From the NCBI RefSeq assembly GCF_016056305.1, contig NZ_JAECZC010000024.1, forward strand, positions 14,831 through 78,830: 64,000 nt of DNA. The letters are read 5' to 3'. Each line of letters starts with the position of its first letter. Position 1 is the stretch's first letter. Below, piece by piece: positions 1 to 8,857 of this stretch. The DNA is from Amazonocrinis nigriterrae CENA67. GTDB taxonomy: Bacteria > Cyanobacteriota > Cyanobacteriia > Cyanobacteriales > Nostocaceae. The notes under the pieces were generated by a model. That model was not told where the DNA came from. It was given only the letters and a program-made list of their open reading frames with translations, and ran no database searches. Position numbers and translations under genes: made by a program.

Positions 1-2
1 TA

Positions 3-359
3 GATGTAGACTATCCCCACGCGCGCAAAGTCAAGTTAGTTTGTGACAATCTCAATACTCATCACATTGCCTCACTGTATGAAGCTTTTCCTGCAACTGT
101 TGCTCATCGATTAGCTCGCCGCTTAGAAATTCACTATACCCCTCGTAACGGTAGTTGGTTGAATGTTGCCGAGATTGAGTTAAGTGTCCTTTCTCAACAA
201 TGTCTTGACCGTCGTATTTCCTCTGCCACCGAGTTAGAAAAGGAGTTATCTGCCTGGCAGAACCAGCGTAATCGCACGAATAGCCAAGTTCAATGGCGCT
301 TCACAACAGAGGATGCCCGTATTAAACTCAAACACCTCTATCCTATTGCACTATTTTAG
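3..359 (+). CDS. IS630-family transposase, C-terminal fragment cut by window edge
   Basis: An open frame enters from the left edge and ends at TAG 357-359. It carries the end of a DDE transposase: DNLNTH (second catalytic Asp of IS630/Tc1-type enzymes) and then HYTPRNGSWLNVAEIE, where the closing Glu of the triad lies. These motifs are typical of IS630-family enzymes of cyanobacteria. The start and first Asp are outside the window. The C-terminus looks complete, ending after a basic region. Whether the element is active cannot be judged here. The inverted repeat at 377-440 downstream could be related or an unrelated intergenic repeat. Confidence 0.85.
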   Translation, partial: DVDYPHARKVKLVCDNLNTHHIASLYEAFPATVAHRLARRLEIHYTPRNGSWLNVAEIELSVLSQQCLDRRISSATELEKELSAWQNQRNRTNSQVQWRFTTEDARIKLKHLYPIALF

Positions 360-376
360 CCCGGTCGTGCTAGTAG

Positions 377-440
377 GGTGTGTTAGGCGCATATTTTCGA
401 TATGATTGCCAGGAAAAATTATCAAAGCGCCTAACGCACC
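377..440. repeat. Imperfect inverted repeat, MITE-like
   Basis: GGTGTGTTAGGCGC (377-390) pairs with GCGCCTAACGCACC (427-440) with one mismatch, around a 36-nt loop. Arms of the GGTGCGTTAGGCGC type are common intergenic repeats in cyanobacteria. It lies just after the IS630 fragment and could also act as a transcription stop. The rest of 360-667 holds only the palindrome listed next. Confidence 0.55.
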
Positions 441-568
441 ACCACGCCACTACTTAAGATTTACTTTGCGGGAGATTGGGTAGGTGCAAGATCTGAGTTG
501 ATCGGTAACTCCTTTATAGGCAAAGATTGTTAATATTATCTCCTAGAGCGATCGCCTTCTTTTCTCTG

Positions 569-584
569 CCTATATGCATATAGG
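569..584. promoter_or_regulatory. 16-bp perfect palindrome upstream of mntH (putative operator)
   Basis: CCTATATGCATATAGG is a perfect palindrome ending 83 bp before the mntH start codon. It is followed by AT-rich, partly repeated text (ATATC/GATATT). The position suits an operator for a metal-responsive dimeric regulator, but the regulator is unknown and no -10/-35 pair is assigned. Inference only. Confidence 0.35.
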
Positions 585-667
585 AATATCTATATTGAGG
601 ATATTGATATTTCTGCCAGATTTTCGGACATTATGAGAAAATTATGAAAAGGTTTTCGGCAGAATAG

Positions 668-1996
668 ATGACTATCCCAAACAACAAACCCAGCTTACCA
701 GAGGTTCACCGCAGCATCAGAGTCCCTAACAGCAAGAGCTTTTGGCGCAAAATGCTGGCTTATGCAGGGCCAGGATATCTGGTTTCAGTGGGATACATGG
801 ATCCAGGAAACTGGGCAACAGACATCGCTGGGGGAGCTAAGTTTGGCTACACCCTGTTGACAGTAGTTCTGCTGTCGAACCTGATGGCAATCTTGCTGCA
901 AGCGCTATGTGTGCGTTTGAGTGTTGCCACAGGGCAAGATTTGGCACAGGCTTGTCGAGACTATTTCAGTCCAAGGGTAAGTTTTTGTTTGTGGGTATTG
1001 TGTGAAATTGCGATCGCAGCTTGTGACTTGGCAGAATTATTAGGAAGTGCGATCGCATTGCAACTTTTATTCGGTATTCCCTTGATATGGGGTGTGTGCA
1101 TCACTGCGCTAGATGTCCTATTCTTACTATTCTTGCAGCAAAAAAGCTTTCGCTATACAGAAGCTCTGGTAATAATTTTGGTAGCAACCGTAGGCATCTG
1201 TTTCACGGCAGAAATACTGTTCTCTCGTCCTGATACAGGTGGGATTTTGTTGGGATATCTTCCCAATAAAGAAATTTTACAAAACTCAGAAATGCTCTAC
1301 ATTGCCATTGGCATTTTAGGCGCAACAGTGATGCCTCACAACTTATATTTACACTCTTCTATTGTGCAGACCCGTGATTGGCAACCTAGTACTGAAAAAA
1401 GATGGGAAGCAATTAAGTTTGGCACAATTGATTCAACCTTTGCTCTATCGTTGGCACTATTTATCAACTCAGCCATTTTAATTGTGTCTGCCGCCACATT
1501 TCATTTTTCTGGGAATCAGAATGTGGCAGAAATTCAAGATGCTTACAAACTGCTTTCACCATTGTTAGGCGTTAGTGCTGCTAGTGCTATTTTTGGTATC
1601 GCCCTACTTGCTTCCGGCCAAAGTTCAACACTGACTGCAACCTTAGCTGGACAGATTGTGATGGAAGGTTTTTTGCAATTTCGCCTTCCTTCTTGGTTAC
1701 GGCGTTTAGCTACCCGTCTGCTTGCTATCATTCCAGCGTTGATTACAATTATTATCTTTGGAGAACATAGCACAAGCAATCTCATCGTTCTCAGTCAAGT
1801 TATCCTCAGTTTGCAGTTACCGTTTGCAGTGATTCCCTTGGTGATGTTTACTAGTAATCGCCGCTTGATGGGTGAGTTTGTTAATCCCGTGTGGTTAAAA
1901 TTTTTAGCTTGGTTAGTTGCTCTTGTGATCGTTGGCTTAAATGCTTGGCTGCTATTACAAAGTCTTTTGGGCTGGCTGTTACAAGTTCCCAGTTAA
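668..1996 (+). CDS. mntH: Nramp-family divalent metal (Mn2+/Fe2+) transporter
   Basis: A 442-residue membrane protein that imports Mn2+ and related divalent metals with protons across the plasma membrane. It shows the two Nramp signatures: DPGN in the first membrane helix (Asp45) and MPHN in helix 6 (about residue 222), which together form the metal site. About eleven hydrophobic segments and the length fit bacterial MntH. The N-terminal 30 residues are hydrophilic and cytosolic. There is no strong ribosome site before ATG 668, but no better start exists. The gene stands alone; a 16-bp palindrome at 569-584 is a possible operator. Manganese supply matters for photosystem II in this type of organism. 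Confidence 0.93.
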   Translation: MTIPNNKPSLPEVHRSIRVPNSKSFWRKMLAYAGPGYLVSVGYMDPGNWATDIAGGAKFGYTLLTVVLLSNLMAILLQALCVRLSVATGQDLAQACRDYFSPRVSFCLWVLCEIAIAACDLAELLGSAIALQLLFGIPLIWGVCITALDVLFLLFLQQKSFRYTEALVIILVATVGICFTAEILFSRPDTGGILLGYLPNKEILQNSEMLYIAIGILGATVMPHNLYLHSSIVQTRDWQPSTEKRWEAIKFGTIDSTFALSLALFINSAILIVSAATFHFSGNQNVAEIQDAYKLLSPLLGVSAASAIFGIALLASGQSSTLTATLAGQIVMEGFLQFRLPSWLRRLATRLLAIIPALITIIIFGEHSTSNLIVLSQVILSLQLPFAVIPLVMFTSNRRLMGEFVNPVWLKFLAWLVALVIVGLNAWLLLQSLLGWLLQVPS

Positions 1997-2043
1997 AATG
2001 CTAGCACTGCGGTTAAATCCCAAGCATACGGATGCTTATAATG

Positions 2044-2061
2044 CAATACGGTTCAGTTAAG
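2044..2061. repeat. Left terminal inverted repeat of the IS4-family element
   Basis: CAATACGGTTCAGTTAAG. It matches the complement of 3543-3560 at all 18 positions, and pairing stops right after it. Confidence 0.92.
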
Positions 2062-2113
2062 GCTCAAATGTGTGTAGATTAAGGATTGTAATCAAGACCC
2101 AAAAGAAACTGTA

Positions 2114-3551
2114 GTGCATCTCAAAGATTTCAACTTGTTGTCTCCAAAGATACAAAGTAATGATTTGCTAAAAGCGATAGAGATAGCCATACCTGCAACT
2201 GCTGTAGAGCGAGCGATGCCTTCGGCAAGCCGCTAAGAGCGTCTACGCAAGCACTAAGGCTAATGAAGAAAGAAATCGTTCTTTACCAGCAGATTTGGTA
2301 GTTTGCTTGGTAATAGCAATGAGTCTGTGGTCAAGAGATTCGATGCGAGATGTACTCAAAAACTTAGTTGATGGTCTTTCTGTGGGATGGGTAAAAGTTG
2401 GTAAAAAAAGCGCGAGTACCTTGTAAATCAGCAATTACACAAGCTCGGCAAAGATTAGGGGCTAGGGTGATGAGCCAACTGTTTCATCAGTTGGTAAAAC
2501 CGATGGCAAATAGCGAAACATTGGGTGGATTTTTAAATGGATTACGAATAGTGGTAATCGATGGTAGCTGTTTTGATGTTCCAGACAGCGAAGAAAATGC
2601 TAGAGTTTTTGGTCGTCCAAGTAGTCGTCCTGGAACAATTGCAGCATTTCCTAAAGTCAGGTTAGTAATCTTAGTAGAAGCAGGAACACACATAATCTTT
2701 GATGCTTTCATGTGTCCATATCGTATTGGAGAACGAGCGCGAGCATTAAAATTATTACGCTCTGTACAATCAGGAATGTTATTGATGTGGGATAGAGGAT
2801 TGCATTCCTATGAAATGGTACAGAAAACTGTGTACAAGAGCTGTGATTATTTAGGAAGAATCCCGTTCAATGTGAAATTCTTAGCAGAAAAACCGTTAGA
2901 AGACGGCTCCTATTTATCGTGGATAAATCCTTCAGGAAAGTTACGAAAGAAAGGCTGTCAGCCAATTATGGTGAGAGTTATCGAGTACACAATTGAGCAT
3001 CCCCAAAATCCGGCTGAACAACTTAGTTATCGCTTAATTACGAGTTTATTAGATATTGATAAATTCCCAGCAGAATTATTAGCAAAAGAATATCATCAAC
3101 GATGGGAAGTAGAAAATATCATTGATGAATTGAAAATACATCTTTTGGGGCGTAAAACTCATGTTCGTTCCCAAAAACCGCGTGAAGTTGTGCAAGAAAT
3201 TTATGGTTGGTTGTTGGGGCATTGGTCAGTACGAGTATTAATGTTTCAAGCTGCCACCAATAGTGGAGTTCCACCATTACGTCTGAGTTTTACAGGCACG
3301 TTACGAGTTATTCGTCGTGCTATTCCTAAGTTTCAAGACTTACAGCCAGAAGAGTTTCCTTTTTTTTCGATTGGTTAATTGTCGAGATTTTAGATACGTT
3401 GTTACCTGAACGTGTTCACCGTATTAATCCCAGAGTTGTGAAAAAGCCTGTATCAAAGTTTCGCTCTAAAAAACCGCAACACAGAGGTACTGGACAACGA
3501 GTAGAAGCTCCGAAATTTCACATCACTAATCAGCTTTCTAGGCTTAACTGA
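2114..3551 (+). pseudogene. IS4-family DDE transposase, broken by a repeat insertion and two frameshifts
   Basis: The longest intact piece is 2398-3378. It holds the DDE core: IDGS (first Asp), MWDRG (second Asp) and the IS4 signature Y-2-R-3-E-6-K in YHQRWEVENIIDELK. The protein begins upstream at GTG 2114 (VHLKDFNLLSPK). Three lesions separate the parts: a 37-40-bp REP-like insert near 2213-2252, a +1 shift at the A7 run 2403-2409, and a -1 shift at the T8 run 3360-3367. After the last, the frame resumes as DWLIVEIL and ends at TGA 3549-3551. Homopolymer shifts can be assembly errors or programmed slippage, but the insert is a genuine lesion, so the enzyme is probably dead. Confidence 0.85.
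2213..2252. repeat. REP-like palindromic insert within the transposase gene
   Basis: Just after the codons for VER (2204-2212) the text switches to a GC-rich block (GATGCCTTCGGCAAGCCGC, then GCGTCTACGC) of the type scattered through Nostocales genomes. From 2253 the transposase frame resumes, displaced by one, as TKANEERN. The insert brings a stop codon (TAA 2234-2236) into the original frame. It is a repeat nested in a mobile element. Confidence 0.6.
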
Positions 3552-3560
3552 ACCGTATTG
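3543..3560. repeat. Right terminal inverted repeat of the IS4-family element
   Basis: CTTAACTGAACCGTATTG, the exact complement of the left end. The transposase stop codon (3549-3551) lies inside it. Confidence 0.92.
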
Positions 3561-3743
3561 GCTTATAATGGTCGGGGAATTTCTTATGTAGAACTAGGAG
3601 ATTTTCAGAAAGCTATTGCTGACTTTAACCAAACAATAAAAATTGATTGCTACTAGCCTTGAAATAACTGGGTTTCCACTCAGCACGAGCGCACTTTGCT
3701 ATAGAAGAACGCGAAAAAAAGGACTTTTGCAAGAAATCTAATG

Positions 3744-4112
3744 TTAGGTTGATGGTTGAGATGTAATATGTATTGTCTGGGGATTGAGGTCACTTACTTG
3801 CACCATGATCACGGTCATCCCCGTATCGCTTCCTTTTGAGTGAAATTCTCCTCGCTCAAAGTAAGCACCTTGACCTGCTGTTAGTTTCACGCGATGATCG
3901 TCTTCACCAGATGCCCAACCTTCACCACTAATCACCAGGAATAATTGACCATATCCTGCTTGATGTCTACCAATCACACTATTAGGCTCAAAGTAAATGC
4001 AGTACACATGAGCCTCACCGACACCATCACCAATATGCACACTGGAAGCAGATACACTTTCAAACAGTGTAATTGGTTCTGCGTGTTCGTGTGAGAATTC
4101 AATAACCTTCAC
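3744..4112 (-). CDS. Cupin-domain protein
   Basis: A 122-residue single-domain cupin. A glycine-rich beta-barrel pattern is visible: FEPNSVIGRHQAGYGQLFLVISGEGW (first cupin motif, with His but few other metal ligands), then LTAGQGAYFERGEFHS (second motif, with a Glu and His). The metal set is incomplete compared with enzymes such as dioxygenases, so a binding or regulatory role is as likely as catalysis. The substrate is unknown. The gene lies downstream of clpB on the same strand, separated by a strong palindrome, so co-transcription is doubtful. The length is normal for small cupins and no signal peptide is seen. Confidence 0.75.
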   Translation of the reverse strand: MKVIEFSHEHAEPITLFESVSASSVHIGDGVGEAHVYCIYFEPNSVIGRHQAGYGQLFLVISGEGWASGEDDHRVKLTAGQGAYFERGEFHSKGSDTGMTVIMVQVSDLNPQTIHITSQPST

Positions 4113-4166
4113 AGCAATTTATAATTTACCCCTTGTGCATAACTGCATCTCAAATTTTTCTGTTTT

Positions 4167-4213
4167 CACGCCAAGACGCAAAGACACTCTCTGCGCCTTT
4201 GCGTCTTGGCGTG
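4167..4213. repeat. 17-bp perfect inverted repeat between clpB and the cupin gene
   Basis: CACGCCAAGACGCAAAG (4167-4183) and its exact complement (4197-4213) form a 17-bp stem with a 13-nt loop. No T run follows on either strand, so factor-independent termination is uncertain. The arms belong to the dispersed ACGCAAAG/GCGCAAAGG repeat family, also found near 11.4-11.6, 52.0 and 53.7 kb. Confidence 0.75.
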
Positions 4214-4226
4214 AGATAATTCTAAA

Positions 4227-6845
4227 TTAACTGCTCAACACCTCAACAGGTAGGCGACTAAAAGAAAGACGCTCATTCTGTACATCCACAAAAATCATGT
4301 CGCCATCATTAAATTCGCCACGCAAGATAGCTTTAGCAATCTGCGTTTCCAACTCCCGCTGAATTGCCCGCTTCAGTGGACGCGCCCCAAATACTGGGTC
4401 ATACCCTACTTCTGCCAAAAAGTCAAGAGCAGCATCAGATAATCTCAGAGATATCTTGCGATCGCTAAGTCTTTGGCGCAATCTCTCAACTTGCAACTGC
4501 ACAATTTGGCGCAATTCTAGCTTATTCAAGCCGTGGAAGATGATAATTTCATCAATCCGGTTGAGGAATTCTGGACGGAAACTATTCCGCATCGCCTCCA
4601 TCACCCGACGGCGCATTTCGTCGTAATGGGCGTTATCCCCTGCAATATCGAGAATGTACTGCGAACCGATGTTACTGGTCATAATAATAATGGCGTTCTT
4701 AAAGTCCACTGTATGACCTTGGGCATCGGTGACGCGACCATCATCGAGAATTTGCAGGAAAATATTAAACACGTCAGGGTGTGCTTTCTCGATTTCGTCG
4801 AAGAGAATTACAGCATAAGGACGGCGGCGAATCGCTTCTGTCAGTTGTCCGCCTTCTTCGTAACCCACGTATCCCGGAGGCGCACCAATTAACCGAGAAA
4901 CAGCGTGTTTTTCCATATATTCGGACATATCAATTCGCACTAAGGCGTCTTCGGTGTCGAACATATAGGACGCTAACGCTTTGGCTAACTCGGTTTTACC
5001 CACACCTGTGGGGCCTAGGAAAATAAAGCTAGCAATGGGACGATTCGGATCAGCAAGTCCAGCACGCGATCGCTGAATTGCATCGGCTACCGCTGTGACT
5101 GCTTCGGCTTGTCCCACCACGCGACGGTGTAATTCGTCTTCTAAGTGCAGCAGTTTTTCTTTCTCGGATTCCACCAATTTACTAATAGGAATTCCTGTCC
5201 ATTTAGAAATAACTTCTGCAATGTCAGCTTCGGTTACTTCCTCCCGTAATAAAGATTTACCACTTCTTTGGGCATTTGCTAATTCATTTTCTACAGCTTC
5301 CAATTGCCGATGCAAATTGGTTAATTTACCGTATTTCAATTCCGCAGCCCGGTTGAGGTCGTAGTCTCTTTCTGCTTGTTGAATCTCTAAATTAACTCGG
5401 TCAATTTCTTCTTTGACAGACTGAATTTTAGTGATGATATCTTTTTCTGACTGCCATTGAGCATTGAGAGTTCTTTGTTCTTCTTTGAGGTCTGCAAGTT
5501 CTTTTTCTAGTCTTTCTAAACGTTCACGAGAAGCGGCATCACTTTCTTTTTGCAGGGAAAGTTTTTCCATTTCCAACTGCAAAATTTTGCGGTCGATTTC
5601 GTCTAGTTCTTCTGGTTTGGAGGTAATCTCCATTTTTAATCTAGCGGCGGCTTCATCCACCAAGTCAATGGCTTTATCAGGAAGGAAGCGATCGCTAATA
5701 TAACGACTAGATAATGTAGCGGCTGCTACTAATGAACTATCGGAAATCTTCACCCCGTGGTGGACTTCATAGCGTTCTTTCAACCCGCGTAAAATGGAAA
5801 TTGTATCTTCGACACTGGGCTGACCTACATAAACTTGTTGGAAACGTCTTTCCAGAGCCGCATCTTTTTCAATATACTTGCGGTATTCATCTAAAGTTGT
5901 CGCCCCGATACAACGCAATTCGCCCCGCGCCAACATCGGTTTTAACAAGTTACCGGCATCCATTGCGCCTTGAGTCGCACCCGCACCGACAACAGTGTGA
6001 ATTTCATCAATAAATAAAACTATATTGCCGCCGGATTCAGTAACTTCTTTTAATACTGCTTTCAGACGTTCTTCAAATTCTCCCCGGAATTTGGCCCCAG
6101 CAATCAAAGCACCCATATCTAAAGCGATGAGTTTACGGTCTTTGAGAGATTGGGGTACATCGCCGGCGACGATACGCTGTGCTAGTCCTTCAGCGATCGC
6201 AGTTTTACCCACACCTGGTTCACCAATTAGCACTGGGTTATTCTTGGTGCGACGAGAGAGAATTTGAATGGTGCGACGAATTTCATCATCTCGCCCGATG
6301 ACTGGATCTAATTGACCTTTACGGGCGGCTTCTGTGAGGTCACGCCCGTATTTTTCCAGTGCTTCATATTTGCCTTCTGGATTTTGGTCGGTCACTTTTT
6401 GGCTCCCCCGAACTTGTTTAATAATATTTTTGAGCTTGCCTTCGTCTAACCCAAATTCTTGGAATAAACCTTTGCCAAAGCGGTCATCTTTAGCGTAACC
6501 CAGCAATAAGTGTTCTATAGAAATAAATTCGTCTTTAAAGTCTTGACGGTATTTGTCTGCTCGGTCTAAAAGTGTATCTAGGCTGCGTCCTAGGTATACT
6601 GAAGTGCTGTTACCTGAGACTTTGGGCTGACGTTGCAGAAATTGGTCGGTGCGATCGCTCACTTTTTGCAAGTTCACACCGGCTTTTGTGAAAATACTGC
6701 TAGCTAAACCTTCTTGTTCCAACAATGCTTTCATCAAGTGTTCGCTTTCTATCTGCTGTTGTTGGTACTGTTTAGCAATATCTGGGGTGTGGGCGATCGC
6801 TTCCCAGGCTTTTTCTGTAAATTGGTTAGGATTAGTAGGTTGCAT
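4227..6845 (-). CDS. clpB: ATP-dependent disaggregase ClpB (Hsp100)
   Basis: An 872-residue protein, the normal ClpB size. Order: N-terminal Clp repeat domain (1-145), first AAA+ module with Walker A GEPGVGKT (about 208) and Walker B LFIDEIHT, a long coiled-coil middle domain (about 400-525) that sets ClpB apart from ClpA/ClpC, second AAA+ module with GPTGVGKT (about 608) and sensor motifs, then the C-terminal D2-small domain. It extracts polypeptides from aggregates with DnaK/DnaJ/GrpE and hands nothing to ClpP (the IGL-type ClpP loop is not seen). ATG 6845 gives the classic [14 protein letters not shown] start. No CIRCE operator was found in the 290 bp upstream. Cyanobacteria often have two clpB genes; which one this is cannot be told. 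Confidence 0.97.
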   Translation of the reverse strand: MQPTNPNQFTEKAWEAIAHTPDIAKQYQQQQIESEHLMKALLEQEGLASSIFTKAGVNLQKVSDRTDQFLQRQPKVSGNSTSVYLGRSLDTLLDRADKYRQDFKDEFISIEHLLLGYAKDDRFGKGLFQEFGLDEGKLKNIIKQVRGSQKVTDQNPEGKYEALEKYGRDLTEAARKGQLDPVIGRDDEIRRTIQILSRRTKNNPVLIGEPGVGKTAIAEGLAQRIVAGDVPQSLKDRKLIALDMGALIAGAKFRGEFEERLKAVLKEVTESGGNIVLFIDEIHTVVGAGATQGAMDAGNLLKPMLARGELRCIGATTLDEYRKYIEKDAALERRFQQVYVGQPSVEDTISILRGLKERYEVHHGVKISDSSLVAAATLSSRYISDRFLPDKAIDLVDEAAARLKMEITSKPEELDEIDRKILQLEMEKLSLQKESDAASRERLERLEKELADLKEEQRTLNAQWQSEKDIITKIQSVKEEIDRVNLEIQQAERDYDLNRAAELKYGKLTNLHRQLEAVENELANAQRSGKSLLREEVTEADIAEVISKWTGIPISKLVESEKEKLLHLEDELHRRVVGQAEAVTAVADAIQRSRAGLADPNRPIASFIFLGPTGVGKTELAKALASYMFDTEDALVRIDMSEYMEKHAVSRLIGAPPGYVGYEEGGQLTEAIRRRPYAVILFDEIEKAHPDVFNIFLQILDDGRVTDAQGHTVDFKNAIIIMTSNIGSQYILDIAGDNAHYDEMRRRVMEAMRNSFRPEFLNRIDEIIIFHGLNKLELRQIVQLQVERLRQRLSDRKISLRLSDAALDFLAEVGYDPVFGARPLKRAIQRELETQIAKAILRGEFNDGDMIFVDVQNERLSFSRLPVEVLSS

Positions 6846-7074
6846 AGGCTGATGAGGAACGAATCACTTAGCAAGCAGAACAAGAGTCAGCTTTGTTCTT
6901 ATATGGACATTGTAAGGATAGCGGTACAATTAGCTAGATCGGTCTTCACGTCTTTGTAGAGTAGTAGTATTACTGCCGTGAAACAACTTACACACTCAGC
7001 TTATACCGAGTTGCATTCAAAGGTAGCGGCGAAGATGTGGGGGATGGGGGAGCAGAGGGAGATGGGGATAAAAA

Positions 7075-7137
7075 CAACTGACAACTGACAACTGACAACT
7101 GACCACTGACAACTGACAACTGACAACTGACAAATGA
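7075..7137. repeat. Heptameric tandem repeat (CAACTGA), nine units
   Basis: Nine 7-bp units, seven exact, one CCACTGA and a final CAAATGA. The last variant unit supplies the ATG of the Trp-rich gene at 7134. A G-rich stretch (GATGGGGGAGCAGAGGGA type) precedes it at 7035-7070. Such short tandem repeats (STRR) are a known feature of heterocystous cyanobacteria. Confidence 0.9.
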
Positions 7138-7403
7138 CTAAAAAACAAAAATTTCCTTACCTAGTTGGTTCTAAGTGGACAGCACAGCAAAAAGTAGACG
7201 GTTGGAGACACTTCCAAGTGGTTAACCGCAAAAATCAGGGTAAGTGGGTGTATGCCGAAATGGTCGCCGCCTGTGACCCTAAAGTCCGCTTCTGGATCAA
7301 CGCCAAATTATTACAAGACGGCTCCCAGTGGCAAGCTGGCTGGCAAACATTACAGGAAATCGAGGCCATCTCAGCTGATTTACCCTCATCAGGGAAACTT
7401 TAA
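7134..7403 (+). CDS. Tryptophan-rich conserved protein, TIGR02450-like
   Basis: An 89-residue soluble protein with six Trp residues spread through it (SKWTA, GWRHF, GKWVY, RFWIN, QWQAGW). This pattern and the core KWVYAEMVAACDP match the small Trp-rich family TIGR02450 of cyanobacteria and other bacteria, whose function is unknown. ATG 7134 falls in the last unit of a heptamer array and has no other purine-rich site before it. The gene stands alone between clpB (divergent) and chlL. Confidence 0.75.
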   Translation: MTKKQKFPYLVGSKWTAQQKVDGWRHFQVVNRKNQGKWVYAEMVAACDPKVRFWINAKLLQDGSQWQAGWQTLQEIEAISADLPSSGKL

Positions 7404-7960
7404 TAGGCAAAGCTTTTAGTTAATTGCAGACGATATTTAAAACATTAATAATTTTTTACATAACCAACTGCGAGCGCACCACAAAAACTATTAGATATTC
7501 TTGGCAAATGTGATTTAACTACCAAAAACAGCCAATTGTGCAAACTTACAGGGCTATTGCCAGCCTAGAATTGCCCATATCCCCTGTCAACTTGAAACCT
7601 AGCCCATCTTTCTCGATTTGAATTTGTATCACAATCAGCTAAACCTATGAAAACTATATGTTGTAAGGTAATATATTAATTTGTCTATTGTAACTTTTTT
7701 TAGTAAAAAAGTTATATAAAAAACAATAATTTTGCTTTTTAAGCAATAAAACAAATTATATAAGATTAAATTTTCATAAATAACTAAATTTTTTCCTAAA
7801 AAGACTGATAGCGTTAGTTTTGAAATTTCAGCCCCCTTTATTTTCCATCTCATCTCGACAATAATGACACTCACATACCTCACACATCGCCATCAGAGGC
7901 TAGGTGAAGGCAAAAGTTGAAGCCACGAGTTTGACAAAAAACGATAAGAGGCAAACAAAA
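7404..7960 (+). other. 557-bp leader region before chlL, AT-rich, no gene supported
   Basis: The stretch 7660-7810 is very AT-rich. It holds a minus-strand open frame (7635-7883) with low-complexity hydrophobic text and no family resemblance, judged spurious. An in-frame GTG at 7904 could extend chlL by 19 residues, but the family starts at 7961. The region probably carries the chlL promoter. No clear -10/-35 pair or NtcA site (GTA-N8-TAC) was recognised. Confidence 0.4.
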
Positions 7961-8827
7961 GTGAAACTAGCAGTTTACGGAAAAGGTGGTATCGGTAAAT
8001 CCACAACGAGCTGTAACATATCTGTCGCCCTAGCCAAACGCGGCAAAAAAGTCCTGCAAATTGGTTGTGACCCCAAACATGACAGCACCTTCACCCTGAC
8101 TGGGTTTTTGATTCCGACAATTATTGATACCCTGCAAGAAAAGGATTATCATTACGAAGATGTCTGGCCGGAAGATGTAATCTACAAAGGCTACGGCGGT
8201 GTTGATTGTGTAGAAGCAGGTGGCCCACCGGCGGGTGCTGGATGTGGCGGCTACGTAGTTGGTGAAACCGTAAAATTACTGAAAGAACTCAACGCCTTTG
8301 ATGAATATGATGTAATTTTATTTGACGTTCTAGGCGACGTTGTTTGCGGTGGTTTTGCAGCGCCACTCAACTATGCAGATTACTGCTTGATTGTAACTGA
8401 CAATGGCTTCGATGCCTTGTTTGCAGCCAATCGTATTGCAGCTTCAGTACGTGAAAAAGCGCGGACTCACCCCTTACGACTAGCTGGTTTAATTGGCAAC
8501 CGTACATCCAAGCGCGACCTGATCGAGAAATATGTAGAAGCTGTACCCATGCCAGTTTTGGAAGTCCTGCCATTAATTGAAGATATCCGTGTTTCCCGCG
8601 TCAAAGGTAAAACTTTGTTTGAAATGGCAGAATATGACCCATCTTTGAACTACGTTTGCGACTATTATCTCAACATCGCCGACCAAATTTTGGCGCGTCC
8701 AGAAGGAGTTGTGCCCAACGACGCCCCAGACCGCGAATTGTTCTCTTTGTTGTCCGATTTTTATCTAAATCCGGGTAAACCCCAGGTTCCTAATTCAGAA
8801 GAGGAACTAGACTTGATGATTGTATAA
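7961..8827 (+). CDS. chlL: Light-independent protochlorophyllide reductase, iron-sulfur ATP-binding subunit
   Basis: ChlL, a NifH-like dimer that passes electrons to the ChlN-ChlB complex, so that protochlorophyllide is reduced to chlorophyllide in the dark. Visible: P-loop GKGGIGKS (residues 7-14), Cys95 in PAGAGCGG and Cys129 in DVVCGG, the ligands of the shared [4Fe-4S] cluster. GTG 7961 gives 288 residues, the usual cyanobacterial length, with AAGAGG about 9 bp upstream. A GTG at 7904 would add an unlikely 19-residue tail. It is followed by a DUF5331 gene and chlN in the same direction; chlB is not in the window. Confidence 0.97.
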   Translation: MKLAVYGKGGIGKSTTSCNISVALAKRGKKVLQIGCDPKHDSTFTLTGFLIPTIIDTLQEKDYHYEDVWPEDVIYKGYGGVDCVEAGGPPAGAGCGGYVVGETVKLLKELNAFDEYDVILFDVLGDVVCGGFAAPLNYADYCLIVTDNGFDALFAANRIAASVREKARTHPLRLAGLIGNRTSKRDLIEKYVEAVPMPVLEVLPLIEDIRVSRVKGKTLFEMAEYDPSLNYVCDYYLNIADQILARPEGVVPNDAPDRELFSLLSDFYLNPGKPQVPNSEEELDLMIV

Positions 8828-8857
8828 CATCATCTCGTTCTCAGGATGAGGGGACAT

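Larger units (their letters stand above)
2044..3560 (+). mobile_element. Complete IS4-family insertion sequence, 1,517 bp
   Basis: The ends are perfect 18-bp inverted repeats (CAATACGGTTCAGTTAAG at 2044-2061, its complement at 3543-3560). The element is flanked by a 10-bp direct repeat GCTTATAATG (2034-2043 and 3561-3570), the duplicated target. It contains one DDE transposase gene, now broken. Length, target size and the transposase YREK motif agree with the IS4 family. Intact ends and target duplication indicate a fairly recent insertion. Confidence 0.93.
1998..3656 (+). pseudogene. TPR-repeat gene remnant interrupted by the IS4-family element
   Basis: Codons 1998-2042 read MLALRLNPKHTDAYN. 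After removal of the insertion and one copy of the 10-bp duplication, the frame continues from 3570 as GRGISYVELGDFQKAIADF and stops at TAG 3654-3656. Joined, this is about 43 codons of a tetratricopeptide repeat, with the usual Gly/Tyr/Leu/Ala spacing of the second helix pair. The upstream part of the TPR gene is missing, because mntH ends only 2 bp before. The fragment was therefore already truncated, or is a very small gene, when the element arrived. Confidence 0.7.

Noticed and set aside
4167-4213. Palindrome as a classic intrinsic terminator
   Set aside because: The stem is perfect, but neither side has a T run, and the arms belong to a dispersed repeat family. Kept as a repeat.
6846-7060. 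Heat-shock operator (CIRCE) upstream of clpB
   Set aside because: No TTAGCACTC-N9-GAGTGCTAA sequence is present.
7075-7137. Regular repeat that could suggest a CRISPR array
   Set aside because: Units are 7 bp and directly adjacent, with no spacers and no cas genes in the window. The same holds for 9829-9870, 17514-17605 and 38752-38790.
7635-7883. Minus-strand open frame of 82 codons before chlL
   Set aside because: Low-complexity hydrophobic product from AT-rich DNA, no ribosome site, no family resemblance.
7904-7960. 19-residue N-terminal extension of ChlL from GTG 7904
   Set aside because: ChlL of related cyanobacteria has 288 residues, matching GTG 7961 with AAGAGG upstream. The extension is Lys/Thr-rich without conservation.
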